Below, piece by piece: positions 36,099 through 47,460 of a stretch of DNA of 64,000 nucleotides. Below the pieces are notes generated by a model. That model saw only the letters and a program-made list of their open reading frames with translations, did not search any database and was not told the origin of the DNA. Positions within the stretch are counted from its first letter, which is position 1; the number at the start of each line of letters is the position of its first letter. The translations under genes and the position numbers were made by a program. The DNA is taken from assembly GCA_021234155.1 (NCBI GenBank), contig JAJEKV010000002.1, positions 28,324,262 to 28,388,261 of the forward strand. The letters run 5' to 3'. This DNA comes from Isoetes taiwanensis. Its lineage: Eukaryota; Streptophyta; Lycopodiopsida; Isoetales; Isoetaceae.

Positions 36099-39000
36099 GT
36101 GTTTACACACAATGTGTACAGGCAAGAAGGCAGCAAGAAACATCACAAGAAGACCATCAAACTCGGTCAGAAACCGCACCCACAGAGAAGGGTTGATGAT
36201 ACTGTTGCGCCTGGGATTTACGAGAACTATCAAACCCAGTGGTTCTTCACAAGGGGTACAGCTGAAAAGTATAGCACCCTTACTTTCTTACATGTCTATC
36301 GGAGTCCTGGTGCAAAAAGGTACGATGACAGAGAATTTGTCTGCATGGGCACCATACAAGCTGTGAGTGAAGTAGCTGGGGAGTCGGGACAACGAGGCAG
36401 ACTATCTTTTGCGACATCCCAAGGTTTCATTCATGTTGATGAAGCCTTTTTTAGATTGGTCAAAGTGAACCCACCGACACTTTACAAGTATATTTCTCAC
36501 TATATCAACAAGAAATCGCTCAGTGCCATAATTAACAACGTTCGAAGCACACAAAGCGAAGACTTCGCCCACAGTGAGTCAGAGCAGGGGGAAGAGAAAG
36601 AGCAGAACAGCCCATTAGGGAGTCCATCAAGGTCTGCGAGCCCATCGAGGAGTCCATCAAGGTCGGAAGAGCAGCCACCATCACCACCGCCAAAGAAGCA
36701 GAGGCAAACCATAGCTGCTAAGGAGCCTAAAAAAAGGAAAACGGCTTTAATTGCAAGAGAAGATGCTCCTGAGGAACCCAAGAAGAAGAAGGGGAAGGGC
36801 AAAGCACCTGGTGTTGCCATTAAAGAAAAAAAGGTTGATAAAACATCTGAGAAAATGGAAGAGATTAACCTGCACAAGTTTGTGCAAGGTGTCATTTATT
36901 TGCCAGTCACATCAATGAAGCTTCCACCGAAAAATGAAGCTGGTGAAAGGCCACTTCAGGTTCGCAAAATTTATGCCGATCACTTGAGGAATCTGAAGGA
37001 CAGAATAAGGAGCAATCCAAATGTTCATGTGGCCCCAATAGTTGTCCTTGTTGACAGGGAGCAGTGCAAAACCCCCCAGGACTATGACAGAGAAAACGCT
37101 GACACCTACACTCACTACGTCTTGGGAGGAAATCATAGCTTCAAGGCAAGAAGGCAACTTTACAAAGAGAAGAAGAACTCGAGGTACCTCTCCGTCCTCT
37201 GCGCTGTTTACTGTGGTCTTACCGATGAAGAAGCAAAAATCGTTGCCAACACCCACAATGCTGACAACGAGTACAAACTAAAGATGAGCTTCGTCGACAA
37301 GATCCGGTTTATGCACAGGGAGTACGTAATTTTCAAGGAAAAGTATGGTGAGGACCTGAAGAAGCCAGCATTTTCCTTGGAGCTTAAGGAGGCGTGTGCC
37401 ATTGAATGCTGCCTGAAATATGACGAGGCCAACAAAAGGCAGTCTCTCATTGGCCACGATAACTGGTTCCAGTTAGCTTTTAGAGATGGCAAGGTAAGCA
37501 CAAAACGTATTCCAGAATAGCAAATCAACTATCTGACGTGAAATCTTCTTGAACAGATTTGGGAACTCCAGGACGAGAAATTTACAATGTTCGAACGAGG
37601 GGAGTTAAAGAGCAAGGGCAAAGAGACAGCCAAGAAAAAAACCTCCGACGTGCCCAAAAAAGAAATGACCATTACCGCCTGGCGAGAAATGCAGGGCTTC
37701 TCCGACACAGAGCTTCTGGAGCGGCTGCTCCAAAAAGTTGTCGACAAAGAGTTTAGCCTAGAAGAAATGTCAAAGGAATTGCACAAGTAAGATTTCTGAC
37801 ACAAACTTTACTCTTTGGATGTTAAAGTCCCAGAAACATCGGTGTAGAAAGTGTATTCCAGAATACACATGCCTTCCTTCAGACGAGCAATGTGTATTCC
37901 GGAATACACATGCCTTTCTCTAGAAAAGCATTGTGTATTCCGGAATACACATTGCTCCTCTGAAGGAAGGCATGTGTATTCCAGAATACACATGCCTTCT
38001 TCTAGAAAAGCATTGTGTATTCCGGAATACACATTGCTCCTCTGAAGGAAGGCATGTGTATTCTGGAATACACATGCCTTCTTCTAGAAAAGCAGTGTGT
38101 ATTCCGGAATACACATTGCTCCACTTAAAGAAGGCATGTGTATTCTGGAATACACATGCCTTCCTTCAGGGGAGCAATGTGTATTCCGGAATACACAATG
38201 CTTTTCTAGAGACAAGCAATGAGTGTATCCTGGAACACAAATATTTTCTGCATATTGTTTCAAGGTAGCAACACCAGTTGACCAGTTTGTATTTCCGGAA
38301 TACAAATCGCTTGACTTTGATTTGTTTTCCTTTTGCTTTGCCTTGTCTCTTACTTTTTTAACTCAATGTTTCCTTAACGTCTTGCAGCCAAAAAAATGTC
38401 ATAACATGTCAAACATGTTTGATGGAGCAGCTAAACGTCGAGACATGGGAAAGGTGCAAGGAACTCTACCCAATAGCCACTTCCGACGAGCGCATTGTGC
38501 AATATGCACCAAATTTTGAGGGCTGGGCAAGTACTTTGAAAATTCCTCTTCTCTGCATAAACGATGTGTTGACAGTTGTTGTTCTGTTTTTCCTTCCAGA
38601 GCAAGAAGAAAAACAAAGACCTTCCCGAGGGCTTCATGCATTTGGTTAGAACAGCATGGAAAGAGAGGTCGTTAGCTGAAAGAAGAACTGTTGAGCCAGA
38701 ACCATCCGACTACGAAAGATTTTACTTGTTTGATCAAAACAATCGATCATTCATGGCGATTGCACGGACCTTGTCGGAATGGTTAAGCCACAGGACTTTA
38801 CTTTGGTTATTGCTGATCTTCCCTACGGGTTTAAGCTTAAAGACAGCAGATACGATGACCAGCCCTTTAAGTTTTCAGAGTTTAATGCTTTAATTGATGG
38901 AATTAAGCAGATCACAACAGCCAAACATTGGCGTCTAGTTACGTTCCATTTGAGCATGCAGGCTGGCTTGGTCGAATCAGCTTTCAAAAACCATTTTGGT

Positions 39001-39817
39001 TCTCCAGTTCAGGCAGGATATGAAAACCTTGTCTGGTAAGTCTTATTCCAGAATACAATTACTTTCCTCTTTGATTACGTTGTGTATTCCGGAATAGTAT
39101 TTCCTGTTTCTGGTTTTTGAAGTGTTTTCTTGTTTTTGCTAACATCACTTTAAATGTTTCACTAGGTACAAAACGAACATCAACTACCATGGTGGAGGAC
39201 CAAGGTTGCTCAGCAAGGTAGAGTACCTTCATGTAGCTTACTGGAGTTTTGATGGGAAGAGGACCATGGAACACTTCAACACTACCGCCTGTCAAAACTT
39301 TTCAAACGTCCTGGAGTTTCCAGCAGTCTTACAGAAATTGCAGGACCCAAGTGCATAAGGCAGGATTGTGAATCACTACCAGAAACCACAGAAGCTCATC
39401 AACCATCTCCTGGACATGTTCTCGCATCCAGGAGATTGGGTGCTTGATGCTTTCTCTGGTTCTGGTACTACCATCACATGTGCACTTAAGAAGGGCCGCA
39501 ACTGTGTAGCCGTGGATATTGATAAGGAGGCTGTGAATTTTGTGAAGATGAGATTGGCTGCCTTAACTACTTTACCAGATGAAAATCAAGATTTAGGGGC
39601 CAAGTCTTCATCTGATTTTGCTAAACTGACGTCCTCAGAGATACAACCTCCATTCTCGAGCTCACTAGACGACGAGGCAACCTTTGCAGAGCTTAAAGAA
39701 GTAGCTTTAGCTACCATTCCAGAGGACAAGGCGGATGAAAAACTTAAGTCTCCAGAAAAGGACCAGACGGCAGAGAGCAGCAAAAAGAATGATGAGGAGT
39801 ATGATGTAGATCTTTGA
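36099..39817 (+). CDS. ParB-like domain plus beta-class DNA amino-methyltransferase
   Basis: Exons: 36099 or 36120 to 37493, 37557-37786, 38388-38530, 38600-39035, 39166-39817. Order: an unknown N-terminal domain (GIYENYQTQWFFTRG); an SPSRS-repeat and Lys-rich nuclear-localisation-like linker (residues ~150-250); a ParB/Srx-like domain with YVLGGNHSFKARRQL; a helical CQTC segment; then the methyltransferase. That has HGDCTDLVG, catalytic motif IV as IADLPYGF, and SAM-binding motif I as LDAFSGSGTT followed by GRNCVAVDID. Motif IV before motif I is the permuted beta order of bacterial N6-adenine or N4-cytosine enzymes; base specificity is unknown. Breaks: a slip near exon 3/4 and near 38750, and an in-frame TAA at about 39355 before GRIVNHYQKP. 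Normal four-letter splice sites make bacterial contamination unlikely. Confidence 0.8.
37494..37556 (+). other. Intron 1 of the methyltransferase gene
   Basis: Donor AAG|GTAAGC, acceptor GAACAG|AT, phase 0. It contains a degenerate palindrome, CGTATTCCAGAATAGC, near 37506. Confidence 0.8.
37852..38239. repeat. Palindrome array with exact 41-bp period
   Basis: Nine 16-bp palindromes start at 37852, 37893, 37934, 37975, 38016, 38057, 38098, 38139 and 38180, every one 41 bp apart; a tenth, degraded one is at 38224. Five are exact TGTATTCCGGAATACA; four have CCAGG or CTGG-type centres. The ~23-bp spacers come in two kinds, ATGCCTTC..TCTAGAAAAGC and ATTGCTCCTCTGAAGGAAG, and some are reverse complements of one another, so the array is also inverted at a larger scale. 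It lies in intron 2 (37787-38387) of the methyltransferase gene. About four helical turns per unit would put all sites on one face of the DNA. Confidence 0.9.
39083..39098. repeat. Isolated palindrome in intron 4
   Basis: TGTATTCCGGAATAGT; a weaker copy, TTATTCCAGAATACA, lies near 39043. Both are in the intron 39036-39165 (donor GTAAGT, acceptor CACTAG). Confidence 0.7.
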
Positions 39818-40110
39818 CTACTGCATGTTAAAATTATCATTATTTATTACAATGTTTCTTCAATATTGATGTACAAAAATTTATTAAAAACATATTACTT
39901 TTTTTTCCATTCTATTCTGGTGTTTTTTTTTTTGTCATGCTTTCAGTCTCTTCAAGTCTATGCCTAAATTTCGCTATTTTTATGATTTGTGTTTCATAAG
40001 TACAAAGTTATCGCCTAATGATGGCCTAAAATGATATAAAAAAAAACACGAACATCTACAAATTCTCAACAACTATCAAAAAAGGCTTATTTTAGAGACA
40101 TAGTGTTTTT

Positions 40111-40122
40111 AAAAGGGAATCT
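40111..40122 (-). repeat. Right candidate terminal inverted repeat
   Basis: AAAAGGGAATCT, the exact reverse complement of 31816-31827. Confidence 0.45.
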
Positions 40123-40125
40123 ACG

Positions 40126-40153
40126 AAACGGGAGTGCTGCAACACTCCCGTTT
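40126..40153. other. Perfect 11-bp hairpin beside the element end
   Basis: AAACGGGAGTG (40126-40136), loop CTGCAA, CACTCCCGTTT (40143-40153). It starts four bases outside the proposed right repeat. It may be the true element end or an unrelated stem-loop. Confidence 0.7.
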
Positions 40154-41355
40154 AATTTGCAATCATGTTAGATATGCAGTGACTCTGTGATTCAACAAAT
40201 CTTGCAAATGATGCTTAATTTTCTTGCACATATTAAGTTGATGCGAGTTGCACGAGTTTCAAGCAGAAAATAGCAAAAATAAAGTAACATGTTAAGCTCT
40301 AACCTGCATGTGGTCGAAATTAAACGTGAAAGGAGTCAATTGCATGTATATGCTGCCATGTTCTCACTTGTTGAATTTGCATTACCTGCATCTGCTTCTT
40401 CAAATTGGCGGCAATTGAACCAGAGAAACAACGTTTGCTTTTGCTGTATATTGATGGGTGTAAAGAAACAAAGATAAAACAGAGAAAATGCAGCAATAGA
40501 GAGGAAAATTTTGCCAGCCAAACACTCGACCATAGACATCTAAAATGGAAGGATTACTTACTCTTTAATCTTACTTCCTGAAGTCTGCTTGTTGGAGCTA
40601 AAAAAAAAGAAAAAAGGAAAAAGAAATCCTTGCAGCTTCATTGACTTTGAATAAATGATGGGTCTAAATGATGTTAAACATAAAGTCTTTATAAGGATAC
40701 TTAGGCAAGATACGAACCTCTTCCAGTGAGAAGATGAGTGCGACATGGGAGCCTGTTTTGTCACCTGCTTGCATAATATGTGGTTGCTATGATAAGATAT
40801 AGTGCTGGCATGAATTTTAGTATGCCAGTTTAATTGCTTAAGGAAGGCGGATAGGGGAGTGAACAAAAACAGGTCAAAATGATTCCATGCTAATAGTAGT
40901 TTCTGGCTTTTATGATAATGCATAGAATATAGTTGGCTATGGGCATTATATTGCATAGATAGGCAGATTACTAGGCTCTCCTGATGGCGTACTGATGCTG
41001 GATATCTTATTTATAAGCATTAGATGAAGGATTAAGATCTATATAGTTTCTCCTTAAGATCATCAATCCAGCTAAGTGCAGCTAATTTGTTTTTTCTTTT
41101 GAACATCTATATGCAGTTTCTGTTGTCTATCCTTCGAGTAGTACACAACACAAAGCTTGTTAACAAGGCATGCTAATATTAAATTGTTTAGTGTTTCAAG
41201 TGGAAAATGAGACATAAACATTTGTTTTTGTGCAGATCATAATGCCGGAACTAGCAAATCATTAAAAGGATTTATGCTTGCATAAGGTATCACATGATGG
41301 TTCTCTCTTCTTTATCTTCCTTTTTGTCCCTCTTGACTTCTGCAACGTGTGATAG
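40154..41355. other. Non-coding, possibly intronic
   Basis: No supported gene. An acceptor-like TTTTTGTGCAG near 41236 precedes a short open stretch that could belong to the plus-strand exons further right. Confidence 0.4.
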
Positions 41356-41730
41356 TATGGGCATCGATTGGTCCTATGTTTACTTGCTCCATGCACTCAA
41401 AGGTACTTCCCTCAAGATGTTCAGAAGTTGCTTCAATCCCCAATAGATTTTTATCAGGAATGCAGTAAGTATTTTGTAAATTCTTTGTAAGTCTTACCCG
41501 ATTAAACATGATCATGAGTATGCATCCATTTGCCTACATCACAATTGGAATTTTTATAAGGTCTTTGAAGAGCCATTTGCCATGTTCTGTTTTTGCACAT
41601 ATTGGAAGCCTTGATTTTGTTTCGGCTTCCACCAGGTGCTCAACACTTTCTATGCAAATCCAGCATGCAGATCCAGCAAATGTGGAGAAAATTCAACTCA
41701 ATCAAACACAGAACGATCCATGCAAGAAAG
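41356..41730 (+). CDS. Two candidate host exons, unknown protein
   Basis: Exon 41356-41464 ends at donor GCA|GTAAGT and reads WASIGPMFTCSMHSK then VLPSRCSEVASIPNRF. Exon 41636-41730 runs from acceptor CACCAG to donor AAAG|GTATTT and reads VLNTFYANPACRSSKCG then ENSTQSNTERSMQE. Splice sites are good on both, and composition is protein-like. No family is recognised. The hAT element begins 170 bp downstream, so it may have inserted in an intron of this gene. Confidence 0.35.
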
Positions 41731-41959
41731 GTATTTAGCAGGATACATTACAGTGAATTCTTTGTAGATAATAATGGAATATGGTGTTAACTCTAGCATT
41801 CTTCCTAGATATTTTTCTATACATGGGCTACAACAGGAGTATACGAAGAAAGGAGAGCATTGTTATTTCTATAGCAAGATAGTGTATCTCGCCGATCCTG
41901 CTCGAGGATAGGTTCAATCTCAGATCGTTTTATCACGCAATAATTATTTTTTTCGTTTG

Positions 41960-42310
41960 ATCGGGCACAAATTTGACGTTTAATACGTCAAAAATACGGC
42001 TAAAAAATTTCCGGCGAAAAAAACTTTCGCCGTGGCGAAAACAACCGTTTAAACTTTTACGCCAAGTCCGGTTCGCGTAAAGCGAAATAGTATTTTTCGC
42101 CACGCCGAACCGTAAATAGTTTCGCGAAAGCGAAAATAAACCGCTTTAAACACGCGAAAACATCTTCGCGTGGCGAAGCAACAAGTTAAACTACGCCGCG
42201 AAACTATTTCCGGTTCGGCGTGGCGAAAACAACCGTTTAAACTCGCGAAAGATGTTTTCGCGTAAGCGTTTAAACAGGTTGTTTTAAACTCTGTGAAACT
42301 TTACAAAGCA
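41960..42310. repeat. hAT left subterminal repeat region
   Basis: Many direct and inverted copies of ttcgccacgccgaacc, gcgaaaactatttt-like and gtttaaac words. The same words occur at 52160-52440, mainly inverted. Such subterminal clusters are typical transposase-binding regions of hAT elements. Confidence 0.8.
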
Positions 42311-42756
42311 TCTTGGGCCTTTTGCTAAGGGGAAAAACTTTTTCCGCCATTGTTGGGTCTATTTTGTGCAGGTGAAATATTATATATAAGGAAAACTTGT
42401 TTAGCTCTAGAATTAAGCCTCGAACGTTGACTACCGGGTTGAGTCCACATACTCTTTGGGAAACGGTCGACCTTTGAGGTGTGGGTTATTAAGGTCCGGG
42501 GCCCGGCGGAATTGTGAAGTGAGATTCCTCCTTCAAAGAGTTTTCCCCACCTTGGGTTCCTACCTGTTCCTTAGAGACCTATAGGTTCCTGTCCTTCACT
42601 CCCTTACGTTCGAACCGGACGCCGATGTAAATATATCGCGCAGTGAGCTTGCTCCTTCCGGCGTATATAGACGTCGGCCTTTAGTTTGGACGATTAAGGA
42701 GTCTTTACCCTTTAGCATACTAAAACAGGGGACGGTAATTTTAGATAGCGGCGGGG

Positions 42757-45089
42757 ATGCCGGTGGTCATGCATCTACATCGGTGCGCCAGCGCCATGCA
42801 TCCACATCCGGTGCCGCCGGCGGTCATGCATCATCGTCTAGGGGTGCGCAGCCATTGCGCGGTCATGGCAGGGCCACGGGAGTTGGAACAGCACGTGGAA
42901 GAATTATATGTCGAAATCCTGGTGGTCGAAAGAGAGGTCCTGAGTGGGGATTTGTGAAGGAATTTGGTCAGAATGAGTGGCAATGTGTATTTTGTGGGTA
43001 CACGTCAATAAATGGATCCGCGACAAGAATACGAGCTCATCTTTTACGGGATCCTAAAATTGGGGTGCAAACATGTACGGCATCTGCTGACATACGACAA
43101 GATGCACTTGAAGTGTTGGGTCGAAAAAATAATAGAAGCAGAAGAACACAGCCAAGGGATAGCCAAGAACCTTCACCATGCCAAGAAGAAGAGATCAATT
43201 ACACCACCCCTCCTGCAGCGCCAACGTACCAACCAGAGGGTGGACTAGGGTCGATAGGTGGGTTAAGTACGGGCGAAAAAAGAATGGCAGAGACAATTCA
43301 GTTAGTGGAAAGACAGACTAAGCAACAGAGGGTTGACCAGTGCTTAACATCAGAGCAACTGAAGAAGACGCAATTGAAGGTTGTAGAGGCCTTTCTATAC
43401 GCCGGGTTGTCTCCACATATTTTGGAGCACAAAGCAATCAAAGAAGCCTTCCAGGAAGTTGCCAAAGCAGGCCCAGCTTTTAGATTGCCTTCATACAAAC
43501 ATGCGAATAACAAAATGGTGGATGAAATTCATGGAAGAATGGTCGAGAGGGTGGAACTGAAGTTAAGTCGAGTTACTGAAGCCAGGCCAGCCTCTCTAGT
43601 CACTGATGGTTGGAGCAATGTAAATAAGGACCATCTTATAAATTTCATGATCGTATATCCAGGGGGCGAAGTATTCTTGAAAACCGTAGAAACCAAAACT
43701 GACCAAGTCACAGGAGATTGGATTTTTCAAAAGACAAAGGCTGTGATAGAGAGTTTTGGACCGAAGAGAATATTCAGTCGTAATGGACAATGCATCTAAT
43801 TGTAAGTTAGCGGGTGAAATGTTGGAGTCCCATTTCCGTGATTGCACGCACCAGTAAATGCCATTGCCTAAACTTATTGCTGAAGGACTGGTTTTCACAA
43901 AGACGCTTGGTTCAAAGATCCCATACAAAAGGCCCGGTCGTCTCCGTGAAATTCATCACAAAGAAGCCGGCAATTTATGCCATATACAAGTCATTGCGTC
44001 GGCCAAGGCCCTTGCACTCATGAATCCCAGGCAGACCGGTTTGGTTCCAATTACATTTGTCTTGAAAGAGTGCTTTCGGTGTCGCGACTCGATTATCTCG
44101 ACCTTCAACCATACGAGTTCTTTGAATGGGAGAGGAGGCGGAAAGGAAAAAATGCTTCAAAACACCCGGCAAAGAAGCTGCCGCTTCGAAAATGCTTGGG
44201 CGGAGACATTTTGGAGAGGCGTTAAGAATGTTGTCAAGTGCATGCAACCCGCTTGTCATGCCATCAAAACCCTTGATTCTTGAAGGCAAGCAATCGAAAG
44301 GTGTGGAGGTGCTGGCACTCCATTCAATCCTTTCTAGAACGCTGATGGCCCTAATGCACCCTTTGACAATGCTAAGCGCCAAAGACCGCTTAGAGACTTT
44401 AATGAACGATGGAAGAAGTCCTATAATGATCTTCATGGCGCAAGACATGCCTTAGACCCACACAACCATGATATGGACCAGCATACGATAAAAAGTGATG
44501 GGTTCATTGAAGAAGGTTGCAAAAAACGTTTTACCCCAACAGCTTCGGACTACAAAGTTTTCATTGCGAAGTTAATCAATACGAGAACTTGAGTGGAAGG
44601 TGGGCAGATGAAGAGCTTCACGATGCACTGGAGAGTCACAAGAAGGAACCAAATATGGAATCTTATGCATGGTGGCAAGCCCATGGACAGGTTACTGATA
44701 CGTTACAGGCCCTCGCAATGACTATCCTCTCCTTGGTATCCTCCAATAGTGCAAGTGAGAGAAACTGGAGTGCTTATAAATATATACATAGTGTGACCGC
44801 CTAAATCGCCTCCCCGCATAAGAAGGTCGACAAACTTGTATATAACTTCTCAAACCGGCGTCTCTTGAATCGCAAAGCGTTGGTGCAGCCAGTAGTTGAT
44901 AAGCTGCAGCCCCTTTCATGGATGCGGATTCGAAGTGGAAGAGGACAACTTCAAGACAAAGTGAGGGCGAGGCTGCTTGCTGTAAATGCCGCTAACCATG
45001 TTGACGAGGACATTCAACGTACCCATTTTGTCGATGCCGAAGATGATTTAGACAAGAACATGTTCTCGGACAACTCGCACGACAAATAA
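42757..45089 (+). pseudogene. hAT transposase, frameshifted
   Basis: DDE-type cut-and-paste transposase. The long frame 42783-43799 has a BED zinc finger (EWQCVFCGYTSINGS, then RIRAHLL), a linker, and the first catalytic Asp region as SLVTDGWSNVNKDH (DUF659). After a slip near 43777 the second region reads SVVMDNASNCKLAGEML. Later frames continue with LIAEGLVFTKTLG. The C-terminal hAT dimerisation domain lies at 44517-44804 (YAWWQAHGQ; ILSLVSSNSASERNWSAY). It continues in another frame at 44810-45089 (KKVDKLVYNFSNRRLLNRK, acidic tail). At least four frame breaks are present. It is a recognisable but presently non-functional copy unless the breaks are consensus errors. Confidence 0.85.
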
Positions 45090-45745
45090 GATCTGAAGAG
45101 GAGTCGATCTGAAAAAGGCCGGTCCAAGTAATACAAGAGATCAGCCTGAGGACTTAATGGTACGCGAGCCATCGGACTCTCCAATGCCAATGACCCAGAC
45201 AAACAGGCAACGAGTCAGAAAGAACACATCTCGAGGACGTTCCAGTAAGGGAAAAGGCCAGAGGAGGTTGAGCCTAGGCCAGCTGGCAGAAGAAGACGGA
45301 AGTGCAGATGATGAAATTGATGAAGACGGTGATGTCTAGAGAGAGGAGGTGATGACTACCCTCAGTCTGTCTATTGTAATCGTGTATGAGGATGTTCAAA
45401 AACTATTGTAACCATCCTGGCACTATGAATTAAAAGTAAAGTTTTTTGTTACAAGTTTTTTGTCTTCCATATATTTCGCATTACCTTGTGGAATTTTCCT
45501 TTCATGTATGATGTTTGTTTCATGTATTGTATGATGGTTCATGTAACTTCCGTCCATGTTTCATTCATTTGTAATATAAGTCGATCTAAGTGCCTAGATC
45601 CGGGTCAGTCGATACGACTCTAACGGATACGAGATGTCACTAGATACACGATCCACTCTCCAACCACTAGATAGGTGAGTGCAAGCATGGGTCACCGGAT
45701 ATCAAAGTCAAAGCATCGAGAATTTCCCAATCTTGCTCACCCGGA
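45090..45745. other. hAT 3' flank
   Basis: 45157-45339 is open and encodes a Ser/Arg/Lys- and acid-rich tail-like peptide (DEIDEDGDV) that may be the true transposase C terminus. The remainder is AT-rich and non-coding. Confidence 0.4.
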
Positions 45746-47460
45746 CTCAGGACAATGGAACTTAGCATTCAAGCTAAGCTACATTGCCCAAAGAGGCGGG
45801 AAAGAAAGAGGGAAGTGTCGTTGCTTGAACTTCGCCAATCATCGAGCTATCTTATTTTATGTCGAACTTACCCCCAAGACACGGGTTCATGTATGATAGT
45901 TCTTTCTATGTTTCTTTCATGTGTAACCAGCGATTATACGAAAAACCTTCGTTGGATCAGACCCGCCTCGACCTCCGTTGTTGCTTGCCTCTTCGCATGC
46001 GCCCGAATCTTGCTGATGAGAAGTAATCACGCATGCGAAGGGGCCAAAAACTTTCCGACCAGCCCGGACGAATCTGATCCATCGAAGGTTCACAAGGTAC
46101 TTCGTACCTAAGTCGGGAATAACTTTGGTATGCCAAATTGGGCTTTGAATGCTTATCTCGACCTATAATGCATACTCTATTCCTCGGGTGGCACATGCTC
46201 GAATACCCAAATGGGTTTGCATGGCATGTGCCACCCAAAGGAATGGAGGTACAAATTATAGGTCCGATGGCATCCAAATGGCGTTTGGCATGCCATCGGC
46301 GTAACCACAGAATCGCAAGCAACCACTAGGCTGATATCATCCGGCCACAATAAAAATAGAGTACTCAAAACCTTGTTACCTACAATCCACCACCTTGCCA
46401 AAGGGACGCCAGACTCTAATTTGAAGTCATAGTGATGCTCAAGGTTCTCCATCAATAGCGTGAGTTAGGATGTTCCATGATTTGGTGCCTAACAACCGCT
46501 ATATAGATGGACAACACCCAGGCACCACTTTGGCTTGAAATTAGAGTGCGCTCTCACCTCTGACGTCATAGCAAGTTCAACCTCTAGAACGAACGATTTT
46601 TGCTCCGACTCCCATTGTGAGCCTCTTTGTGTAATATAACCTAGCAAAGTGACTAAGCTACATTGACACAGAGAGACTACACAAGAGAGTCAGAACAAAG
46701 CCCGCTCTTTCTAGAGGAGGTAACAAGAATTTCGAGAAGTCTATATTGTTTGCAGAGAACAATATAAAGCCTGGTGACATGACAACCATTCAAGAAAGTC
46801 ACGCCCAGTGCCGGGATGAAAGAGACTGAATACAAGACGAGACTTCCCAAACCTAGTTAATTCTCTTTGAACAATGGAACTTAGCATGTAAACTAAGCTG
46901 CATTGCCCAAAGAGGAGGGGAAAGAAAGATTGGGAAGTCTCGATGCCTGAACTCATCAGTCACTAACATCCAATTAACCCGAAGACCTGGGTCCAGGCAT
47001 CGAGACGTCCCAATCTTTGCTTTCCCCCGGGTCTTTGGACAATGGAACTTAGCATGTAAACTAAGCTACATTGCCCAAAGAGCCGGGGGGAAAGAAAAAC
47101 GGGGAAGTCTCGATGCTTGAACTCATCAATCACTAACATCTAATGAACCCACAGAATCGCAAGCTCCTTCTAAAGGAGGTAACAAGAATTTCGAGAAGTC
47201 TATATTGTTTGCCATGGAGAATATAAAGCCTGGTGACCTGACAACCATTCAAGAGGGTTGCGCTCTTGGCTTACTCCCTTTTCGAGTTTCCTGCTTGGCG
47301 TATCTAATTCGCCACCTGAGTGAGCGATGTCATCCTAGGGGGCAAATTAGATACACAAAACAGAAAACGAAAGAGACTAAGCCAGGGTGAGCGAGTTGGA
47401 AGTCTCGAGAAGTCTCGAAAGAGACTAAGCCAGGGTGAGCGAGTTGGAAGTCTCGAGTTA
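45746..47460. repeat. Diverged tandem repeats inside the hAT element
   Basis: A ~110-160 bp unit (ggaacttagcat, taagct, cattgcccaaagag, gggaaagaaag, gaagtctcgatgc) occurs near 45750, 46868 and 47039. A second ~100 bp unit (ggaggtaacaagaatttcg) occurs at 46712 and 47173. A 41-bp-scale unit (gagactaagccagggtgagc) is doubled at 47370-47450. Confidence 0.8.
46182..46297. other. Two adjacent long hairpins
   Basis: First: GGGTGGCACATGC near 46184 pairs with GCATGTGCCACCC near 46223. Second: CCGATGGCATCCAAA pairs with TTTGGCATGCCATCGG (46264-46297) with one bulged base. They could be a small nested fold-back element inside the hAT. Confidence 0.65.

Larger units (their letters stand above)
31816..40122. 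mobile_element. Candidate element: DUF7869-like gene plus ParB-methyltransferase gene
   Basis: About 8.3 kb holding two divergently transcribed, intron-containing genes that share one upstream region and one repeated palindrome. The borders proposed here are a perfect 12-bp inverted repeat, AGATTCCCTTTT at 31816-31827 and AAAAGGGAATCT at 40111-40122. No unambiguous target duplication is visible, so the termini are a hypothesis. TGTATTCCGGAATACA-like palindromes occur from about 35450 to 39100, in the shared upstream region and in three introns of the plus-strand gene, but not in the sequence outside. The gene content (a transposase-like protein and a DNA-modifying protein) and a second relic at 56515-56770 argue for a mobile origin rather than host genes. 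Confidence 0.6.

Noticed and set aside
37852-38239. CRISPR-like array of palindromic repeats and regular spacers
   Set aside because: Spacers are only two related sequences and their reverse complements, the array lies in a eukaryotic intron, and there are no cas genes.
36099-39817. Bacterial contamination as the source of the methyltransferase
   Set aside because: The gene has several phase-consistent GT-AG introns, an SR-rich eukaryotic linker and the same palindromes in its introns as in its upstream region.
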